Assembly: GCA_023230265.1 (NCBI GenBank)
Contig: JALNXR010000041.1
Span: 1-12,176 of the forward strand
DNA length: 12,176 nucleotides
Direction of reading: 5' to 3'
Source of the DNA: Bacteroidales bacterium
Lineage (GTDB): Bacteria; Bacteroidota; Bacteroidia; Bacteroidales; UBA932
The translations under genes were made by a program, and so were the position numbers. Of the stretch, positions 6,721 to 12,176 are shown piece by piece; position 1 is the stretch's first letter; the number at the start of each line of letters is the position of its first letter. The notes under the pieces are model-generated. The model was given only the letters and a program-made list of their open reading frames with translations. It was not told where the DNA came from and ran no database searches.

Positions 6721-8280
6721 CTATTTTGGCTGATAGCTTCTGGTATCAGGCTCAAGTCCCCAGTGAGGGTTGTAGCTGATTATTACATTGCTGATTCTGG
6801 CATTAAAAACAGGATCTGTCAAAGGCTTTGAAAATACCTGGGTGCCAATTTCATGCTCAATAACACTCTTACACCAGGGTTTCCCGGTATCGTAAAAATA
6901 ACGCTTAAGATCAATAAACCTCTGATGAGAACCTACATTCATCTCTCTGCGCCGTTCCTTAAGGATCTCATAAAGCAATGCATCCTGACTTAACGATTCG
7001 CCTCCGGGAAGATCAGTTACCACACCGGTATATCTGTATTTACGCAAAAGATTTAAATCTTCAAGTGCATTGGCTGTATTGCCACTGCGAGCATATGCCT
7101 CTGCTCTCATCAGCAGAAGTTCGGGATATGTTATTCCATTGTTGACATTGTCAGCCATTTTATCCGTATTGCTTCTGTAGTAACTTTTTACCAGTTCGTT
7201 TCCACTGCCAACAAGATCCAGCATAAACAACTGGTATCTCTTGTCCGTTGCCGAATCAAAGAGGGCAATGAATTCATCAGAGGGGAGGTAATCCTCTCCG
7301 CTTGAGAAGGTGCCTACCCGGAAGAAGAGACTTTCACGATTATGCGATCGTTTAAAAGGCTCTGAACTATCCATTATTCCTTCCGGGAAATAACCAAGAC
7401 TTAAGTAAACCTCTCTGCTCTCTCCGGGTTTAGGAGAAACTGTCTTTTCAATATATTGAAAATCATTCAGATTATAGATAAGTTTATCAACATCTCCGTT
7501 AACCCTTGAGAGAGATTCTCCCCAGGCTTGGTTTGCATATTGTAACATCTCACTCCAATTCCTCTGATACATGTAGTATTGAGCCAGCAGTGCCCTGACA
7601 GCTGTTTTGTTGGCCCGGCTTGGATTGGATACCTGTTCCGGAACATCACTCAATGCCTCTTCCAGATCGGTTTTGATAAATTCGAATATCTCTGTAGTTG
7701 TATGAAGATCAGGGTTGGAAACTACCGGAGAAGATGTAGTACGATAGGGCATTACTCTTGTATCGTTACTTCCTGTGGGATTCCACATAGGACCCCAGAT
7801 GAAAACTCCGTTTAAATAACACCAGGCTCTTGCTGCTTTAGCCTGAGCGATAATCATTTGTCCCAGATCACTGTTATTTTCTTCATCTGAAAGTCCCTGC
7901 ACACCGTCAATAACAGAATTAAAAACCGATATTGCTTTATAAAGATTGTCCCATATAACATCTTTCTCCATAGGATTTGTCACAGGATCATAAAAAACAT
8001 ATGCAGCGTACCTGTCCATATTAACTGCTCCCGGTGTAAACCGATTCTCTGAAAGAGCCTGAGTGATCTTATAATTGTCACCCAGGTATGCAAATCTGAT
8101 CCCCCTGTTGCCATCCATAAATTGAAATTCAACAGTATTATCATTGTTCAATAGATTTTCAAAATCTGCCGCTTTTTCAGGAATAAGCTTCCCCATAGGT
8201 TTTACATCAAGAAAATTATCCATACATGAACCGAGAAGTAAAACCGCAGACAGCAACAATATTATTTTAGTATATTTCAT
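6721..8280 (-). CDS. SusD/RagB-family surface lipoprotein (second pair)
   Basis: A 519-residue partner of the SusC encoded just upstream on the same strand (19-bp gap). The signal peptide ends in lipobox LGSC (Cys19), followed by MDNFLDVKPMGK, the usual SusD start. N-terminal SusD-like helices include IIAQAKAARAWCYLNGVFIWG (about 143-163). The TPR-type segment ITYPELLLMRAEAYARSGNT (383-402) and ALEDLNLLRKYRY (405-417) are canonical, as is ILKERRREMNVGSHQRFIDL (439-458). The C-terminus NPHWGLEPDTRSYQPK is intact. The protein would bind substrate at the cell surface and close over the SusC barrel. It is the last gene before the convergent junction and the IS; no enzyme gene follows it, so the ligand cannot be inferred. 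Confidence 0.96.
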   Translation of the reverse strand: MKYTKIILLLSAVLLLGSCMDNFLDVKPMGKLIPEKAADFENLLNNDNTVEFQFMDGNRGIRFAYLGDNYKITQALSENRFTPGAVNMDRYAAYVFYDPVTNPMEKDVIWDNLYKAISVFNSVIDGVQGLSDEENNSDLGQMIIAQAKAARAWCYLNGVFIWGPMWNPTGSNDTRVMPYRTTSSPVVSNPDLHTTTEIFEFIKTDLEEALSDVPEQVSNPSRANKTAVRALLAQYYMYQRNWSEMLQYANQAWGESLSRVNGDVDKLIYNLNDFQYIEKTVSPKPGESREVYLSLGYFPEGIMDSSEPFKRSHNRESLFFRVGTFSSGEDYLPSDEFIALFDSATDKRYQLFMLDLVGSGNELVKSYYRSNTDKMADNVNNGITYPELLLMRAEAYARSGNTANALEDLNLLRKYRYTGVVTDLPGGESLSQDALLYEILKERRREMNVGSHQRFIDLKRYFYDTGKPWCKSVIEHEIGTQVFSKPLTDPVFNARISNVIISYNPHWGLEPDTRSYQPK

Positions 8281-8299
8281 AACTCTTTAAATTTTAGTT

Positions 8300-11200
8300 T
8301 TAGAATGTTATCTGAAGTCCGGCATGGAGTTCCCTGGGTAATGAAAAGCCTGTGTACGGTACCTCCGGATCGGTGTCAGTCTCTTTTGCGGTTACCAGGA
8401 AGAGATTTCTCCCCTGTACATATAATCTGGCTGATTTGATACCGATATTCTGAGTAAATTTCGGGCTCAGGTTATAACCTAGATTGACCTCCCTAAGCCT
8501 CAGGAAATTTGAACTTTTCACAAAGACATCGGCATATCGCATATAACCTGTAGTCATCCCATAATAAGTTGCTTTGGGGTATATGGTATTGTCTCCGGGC
8601 TCTTTCCATCTCTCTGCAATATGTCTGTTGGAATAGTTTGTTCCAAAAAAGCCGTCGGCACGATGTTTATATCCCAGTTTTGAAACAAACAGGAAGGAGA
8701 AATCCCAATCACCAAATGTAAATTTATTTGTAAGAGCAAGGTCAAATTTCGGCCTTGTCTGACCAAGGTAAACAACATCTTCTGCTGTTATATTATTCAT
8801 AATCACCTCTTCACCATCCTTATTGTAAGCATAAGCCTGACATTCATCATCAAGCTTTGCAAACCTTGGACCCCACAGTCCAAAAGCTGAATACCCTGTA
8901 ACAGGTATCCCTTCCAGGTAAGTGTAATTATAAGCAGCGGGTCTGGCTACATTGTAACTCTTAACAATATTATTATTGTACGAGAAAACATGAGTGAGAC
9001 TCCATTTAAGAGGTGTTTTCCGAAGTATCTCAATGTCTGCTGAAAGCTCAACTCCTTTATTGACTATCCGGCCTGTATTGATAGTAAGGGAAGTATACCC
9101 TGTTGTCGGGTCTATGTTATCAGGAGCCAGCAAATCTGTACTGTTTTTGTAATAGTAATCCAGACTCATTTGCACCCTGTTCTTGAACATTGAGATATCC
9201 AAACCAGCATTTGTACTTGCAGTTTTCTCCCATCTTAACTGATCGTTTGGAGGAGAGAGTATTCTGTACTGGATACCTCCGGTATAATTGCTGTATGCAC
9301 TAAACAGACCTCCATTTGTATCAATGGGGCCGATTATCAGGAATGGCCCCTGATTGAGTGCAATATTTCCGTTAATTCCGTAAGAACCCCTCAGATGCAA
9401 CTTATCAATGAATCCTACATTAAAGAAGCTCTCGTCAGAAAGCATCCAGGTACCACCTACTGACCATAATGGTTTGTACCGGTATTTCTTATCAGTCCCG
9501 AAGAAGTTGGTAAGATCCAGTCTGACACTACCGCTTAAAATGTATTTATTGTTGAATTTATAGGATGCATTCCCGTAATAGGAGGAAAATCTGTTATCCA
9601 TATACGATATTCCACCTTCTGTAGGGCTGAAGTTATCGTAAACAATTGCTGCAAAATTAACAAGGGTGCCGGAATAGTCACCGGCATTCCATCCCTTAAT
9701 ATCAAACGGAGAGAATGTGCCTGCTGTTGAGTTATAACCAACCCTTGTAGGTAAAGTGTTATTATCGTATGTCATTTGTCTTACCTCAAAACCTGCCAGC
9801 GCAGAGAGCTTATGTTTACCATTGGAAAAATCCCTGTTGAAATTCAGTTGAGCTCTTGCGGTCCATGTCTGGTTGTTATTCCGAATTTCATTCAGTATAC
9901 CGCCTTCGGGAATAACATGATCTGTGTAGTTGATTATACTTGTACCATTGTTGTACCATTTTCTTGCATAAAATGAATCTTCTGAATAGAGCTGACGGCG
10001 GACATAGTTCCCTCTTTGCCAGTTACCGCCGATTTCTGCAATCAAACCTTCCACGATATTGACCCTTAAAAAGCCGCTTAATCTTGTCTGAAAATCCTGC
10101 GTATTATATGTCTCCTTGTTAAGATTTTCTATAAGGTTGTAATCCATATTTTTCAGACCCGGTACGAACGAATACTGATTCTGAATAAAAGAGACTACGC
10201 CGGGAAATGACACCGGATTTCCATTTTCATCCACAAAAGATGTATAAGGGGTAAACCTGGAAAATTCACCAAAGTTTAAAAGGTCGCTGCCATATTTCGG
10301 ATTCAAGATTGGTGATTTATAAGTTGAATAATTCACATTCATGCTGACCGACAGGGATACCCGTTTGCTAAAATTCCAGTCGTTACGCATGTCAATTGTA
10401 AGTTTGTTATTTCCCGCATTCCTGAAATCCTCCCTTGTATTGGTAAGATTGGCAGCTATATTGTAAAGGTGATTATCCCCTCCTCCGGAAATCTGGAGGT
10501 TATGCTGATTAGTCATTTGTGAACGGAAAAGATGATCATCCACCTCCTTCAGAAAATTATTACCCCTCAATTTTTCAATCTCGGCAGATGCTTCTGTCTG
10601 GCTCATCTGTCCATTATCTGCCATCCACTGGTAATAGGGAGCGTTAATTGTCGGATAAAAACTTGGCATGTAATAAATTGGCAGTTCATTGTATAACTCC
10701 ATCTGAACATCTATAAGATCGTTTACATCGGCAATCAGAAGATCTTTGGTTCTTGGTTGAGAATTTACAGAAAATGTACCCTTGTAAGAAACCCTGGTTT
10801 CACCTTGGACACCTTTGTTTGTCATTACAACAATTACACCGTTGGCAGCTCTTGCACCGTATATAGATGCAGCGACCGCATCCTTTAGTACTGTAATACT
10901 CTGAATGTTGTTGGGATTTATACCTTCAAGTACACCGTCTTTGTTTTGAAACAGCTCACCATCATGAAGAGATGCCTCTACAGGGAATCCGTCCACTACA
11001 ATAAGAGGTGATTTTCCCGCGTTGAATGTTGATATTCCGCGGATTTCCAATCTACCCTCATTATCAAGCACTAATCCGGCAACCTGTCCTTCCAGTGCAC
11101 TGGATAGGTTTGCAAGAGGTTTATTACTTATAGATGAAGATGTTACGCTTCCGTAAGAACCTGTAGCCCTGTCTGCTGAGATTGTTTGATAACCAGTCAC

Positions 11201-11815
11201 TATCACCTGTTCAAGAGTAACCTGATCTGATTCCATCATAATAGGAATAGATGTTCTTCCTAAAACAGGGATTTCAATTGTCACTTTGCCTAAAAAAGTA
11301 AAGACTAGAGTTCTGTTTGCGGGGGTGCGTATTTCGTATACCCCTGAATCATTAGTCGTTGCATATGTTTTTTCACCCTTTATGTTCACAATAACTCCTG
11401 AAAGTCTTTCACCTGTCTCTTTCTCGGTTACTGTGCCCTTAACGGTTATAATTTCTCCTGTTGCTTTTGAGTACCAGGAAGCGGGTGCAAGAAGGATCTG
11501 ACGATTATTCAGTTCAAACCAAATACCCGTATTCTTTAACATTTCTCCCAGAGCTACAGCCACTTCAAGAGATTTGGCATCAAGAGAAACGCGTTGGTTC
11601 AAATCAATAGTATTAGCATCGTAGAAAAAAGTATAGCTGCTGGCTTTTTGGATTTTCTCTAATGCTTCAGTCAGTGGTATATCTTTAAAAGTTACAGTTA
11701 TTTTGTCTGATTGTCTTTGTGCGAGAAGTGTTGAAAATGTTAAAATTGCAAAAGAAAATGTGAATAATAACCGTAAGAAAAGATGCCTTGAGTAATTATC
11801 TCGTTTACATTTCAT
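8300..11815 (-). CDS. SusC-family TonB-dependent channel with N-terminal STN signalling domain
   Basis: A full-length 1171-residue outer-membrane importer. Domains in order: signal peptide 1-33 (cleavage likely after LLAQ); STN secretin/TonB N-terminal domain about 37-110 (ITVTFKDIPLTEALEKIQ to NNRQILLAP); carboxypeptidase-regulatory-like beta-sandwich about 123-195 (VKGTVTEKETGERLSGVIV); TonB-box-like segment 199-209 (TLEQVIVTGYQ); plug about 215-336 with the SusC signature SITVLKDAVAASIYGARAAN (306-325); then the barrel, ending in LQITF. The STN domain marks it as a transducer that reports ligand binding to a periplasmic FecR-type anti-sigma factor, and such a gene lies immediately upstream. 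The segment GYQTISADRATGSYGSV just after the TonB box is a pattern of one SusC subgroup. The start at 11815 is followed by a good signal peptide. Confidence 0.97.
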   Translation of the reverse strand: MKCKRDNYSRHLFLRLLFTFSFAILTFSTLLAQRQSDKITVTFKDIPLTEALEKIQKASSYTFFYDANTIDLNQRVSLDAKSLEVAVALGEMLKNTGIWFELNNRQILLAPASWYSKATGEIITVKGTVTEKETGERLSGVIVNIKGEKTYATTNDSGVYEIRTPANRTLVFTFLGKVTIEIPVLGRTSIPIMMESDQVTLEQVIVTGYQTISADRATGSYGSVTSSSISNKPLANLSSALEGQVAGLVLDNEGRLEIRGISTFNAGKSPLIVVDGFPVEASLHDGELFQNKDGVLEGINPNNIQSITVLKDAVAASIYGARAANGVIVVMTNKGVQGETRVSYKGTFSVNSQPRTKDLLIADVNDLIDVQMELYNELPIYYMPSFYPTINAPYYQWMADNGQMSQTEASAEIEKLRGNNFLKEVDDHLFRSQMTNQHNLQISGGGDNHLYNIAANLTNTREDFRNAGNNKLTIDMRNDWNFSKRVSLSVSMNVNYSTYKSPILNPKYGSDLLNFGEFSRFTPYTSFVDENGNPVSFPGVVSFIQNQYSFVPGLKNMDYNLIENLNKETYNTQDFQTRLSGFLRVNIVEGLIAEIGGNWQRGNYVRRQLYSEDSFYARKWYNNGTSIINYTDHVIPEGGILNEIRNNNQTWTARAQLNFNRDFSNGKHKLSALAGFEVRQMTYDNNTLPTRVGYNSTAGTFSPFDIKGWNAGDYSGTLVNFAAIVYDNFSPTEGGISYMDNRFSSYYGNASYKFNNKYILSGSVRLDLTNFFGTDKKYRYKPLWSVGGTWMLSDESFFNVGFIDKLHLRGSYGINGNIALNQGPFLIIGPIDTNGGLFSAYSNYTGGIQYRILSPPNDQLRWEKTASTNAGLDISMFKNRVQMSLDYYYKNSTDLLAPDNIDPTTGYTSLTINTGRIVNKGVELSADIEILRKTPLKWSLTHVFSYNNNIVKSYNVARPAAYNYTYLEGIPVTGYSAFGLWGPRFAKLDDECQAYAYNKDGEEVIMNNITAEDVVYLGQTRPKFDLALTNKFTFGDWDFSFLFVSKLGYKHRADGFFGTNYSNRHIAERWKEPGDNTIYPKATYYGMTTGYMRYADVFVKSSNFLRLREVNLGYNLSPKFTQNIGIKSARLYVQGRNLFLVTAKETDTDPEVPYTGFSLPRELHAGLQITF

Positions 11816-11822
11816 AACTTTG
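11815..11822 (+). promoter_or_regulatory. Candidate -7 promoter box (TAACTTTG) reading away from susC
   Basis: TAACTTTG matches all fixed positions of the Bacteroidota housekeeping -7 box TAnnTTTG on the + strand. Its first base lies inside the complement of the susC start codon. The only -33-like sequence upstream is CTTG at 11787-11790, 24 bases away, which is longer than the usual spacing and one base off TTTG. A start site near 11828 is predicted from this box. Confidence 0.45.
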
Positions 11823-11827
11823 TTTAA

Positions 11828-11946
11828 GTTTTATGTTTTTAAATGCCTTGCGGATGTTTTGAAGACTCACCGCAAAGTTGTTTTTACTTAAAATTGAAGA
11901 AGTATTTCTTCAGAGCCGGAATCCCTAGCGTTTCCGGCTTTTTTTT
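11828..11946 (+). ncRNA. Candidate antisense small RNA covering the susC leader
   Basis: On the strand opposite to fecR and susC, the spacer holds three hairpins in a row: TTGCGG/CCGCAA (11848-11853 with 11870-11875), GAAGAA/TTCTTC (11896-11901 with 11906-11911, loop GTAT), and the terminator AGCCGGAA/TTCCGGCT with eight Ts. A promoter-like TAACTTTG lies at 11815-11822, so an RNA of about 120 bases is predicted; the 5' end is approximate. It would be fully complementary to the 5' untranslated leader of susC. Cis-encoded antisense RNAs at the same place, between anti-sigma gene and susC, are known from Bacteroides PULs (DonS type) and repress the susC homologue. Existence here is inferred from structure only; no small protein is visible. 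Confidence 0.5.
11914..11946 (+). terminator. Intrinsic terminator on the + strand, antisense to fecR-susC
   Basis: AGCCGGAA (11914-11921) pairs with TTCCGGCT (11932-11939) as a perfect 8-bp stem with a 10-base loop, followed by an uninterrupted T tract to 11946. On the - strand the same stem is followed by TCTGAAG, so it can terminate only + strand transcription. It therefore cannot be the terminator of fecR and needs a + strand transcript as its client. Confidence 0.85.
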
Positions 11947-11976
11947 ATTAATATTCAGCGCATAAGCAGTTTTGTG

Positions 11977-12176
11977 TTAAGGTTTGACATCTATATAAAG
12001 TGTGTTATCTTCATCGAAATTGTATTCAATTGGAGAAATTCTGGAAATTAAGCGGATGACCTCTTCAAGGGTTTCATCTCTGATAGTGAAAGTATATGCG
12101 AAATCATGTTTTTTGGCTTCTTCGTTAAGCATAATCTCTACATCATACCATTTTGACAAATATCTTGCTACATATT
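11977..12176 (-). CDS. FecR-family anti-sigma factor, C-terminal domain (5' end outside window)
   Basis: The open frame enters from the right edge (YVARYLSKWYDVEIML is read before and across any internal start) and ends at the TAA at 11977-11979. The visible 66 or so residues match the C-terminal periplasmic domain of Bacteroidota FecR proteins (DUF4974): LSKWYDVEI, then a beta-strand, TIRDETLEEVIRLISRISPI, and the final strand NTLYIDVKP. The family spans the inner membrane, holds an ECF sigma factor at its N-terminus and receives the signal from the STN domain of the cognate TonB receptor. Position directly upstream of an STN-bearing susC fits that role. The N-terminal anti-sigma part and the sigma gene would lie outside the window. 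The TTG at 12157-12159 is internal. Confidence 0.9.
   Translation of the reverse strand, partial: YVARYLSKWYDVEIMLNEEAKKHDFAYTFTIRDETLEEVIRLISRISPIEYNFDEDNTLYIDVKP

Noticed and set aside
6511..6831. A + strand open frame of about 106 codons running from orfB across the IS end
   Set aside because: It overlaps orfB in another frame, crosses the inverted repeat and runs antisense into susD. Its sequence is a frame-shifted shadow without any recognisable domain.
11914..11946. Reading the hairpin as the terminator of fecR or as a susC leader attenuator
   Set aside because: On the - strand the eight A residues precede the stem and the sequence after it is TCTGAAG, so there is no U tract for intrinsic termination in that direction.
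1..12176. CRISPR arrays, tRNA or rRNA genes, phage genes or toxin-antitoxin pairs
   Set aside because: No regularly spaced repeats, cloverleaf-type sequences, or recognisable genes of these kinds were seen on either strand.

Overview
The window comes from a member of the Bacteroidota, most likely the order Bacteroidales. The reasons are two SusC/SusD outer-membrane import pairs, SusD-type lipoproteins with class II signal peptides, a FecR-type anti-sigma C-terminus beside a SusC that carries an STN signalling domain, AT-rich spacers with weak Shine-Dalgarno signals, and a TAnnTTTG-type promoter box. I cannot name genus or species from the sequence.

Layout. (1) Positions 1-5192, + strand: the 3' part of an operon made of a SusC barrel (5' end outside the window), a SusD lipoprotein, a DUF4843-type lipoprotein and a PKD-like lipoprotein, with gaps of only 12-26 bp. 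These would form one surface import complex: TonB-dependent channel, SusD lid and two accessory surface lipoproteins. No hydrolase is present, so the substrate cannot be read from the window. (2) Positions 5252-6673: a complete IS3-family (IS150-like) insertion sequence with 24-bp terminal inverted repeats, orfA, orfB, a programmed -1 frameshift cassette and a hairpin that closes off its left end. It sits in the short gap between two convergent operons. (3) Positions 6721-12176, - strand, read right to left: the C-terminus of a FecR-like anti-sigma factor (5' end outside the window), a 160-bp leader, an STN-containing SusC of 1171 residues, and a SusD. This is the classic trans-envelope arrangement in which substrate binding at the SusC barrel is signalled through the STN domain to FecR, which frees an ECF sigma factor (expected just outside the window) to transcribe susC-susD.

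The most interesting signal is in the 160-bp fecR-susC spacer. On the strand opposite to both genes there is a series of three hairpins, the last a strong intrinsic terminator with an eight-T tail. A perfect TAnnTTTG box overlaps the susC start codon. Together they look like an antisense small RNA covering the susC leader, similar in position and orientation to the cis-encoded DonS-type RNAs described for Bacteroides polysaccharide-utilisation loci. The second notable item is the frameshift cassette of the IS: an in-frame A_AAA_AAA heptamer followed six bases later by a perfect 9-bp stem whose far arm contains the orfA stop codon. I saw no CRISPR array, tRNA or rRNA, and nothing that clearly forms a wholly new defence or metabolic system.
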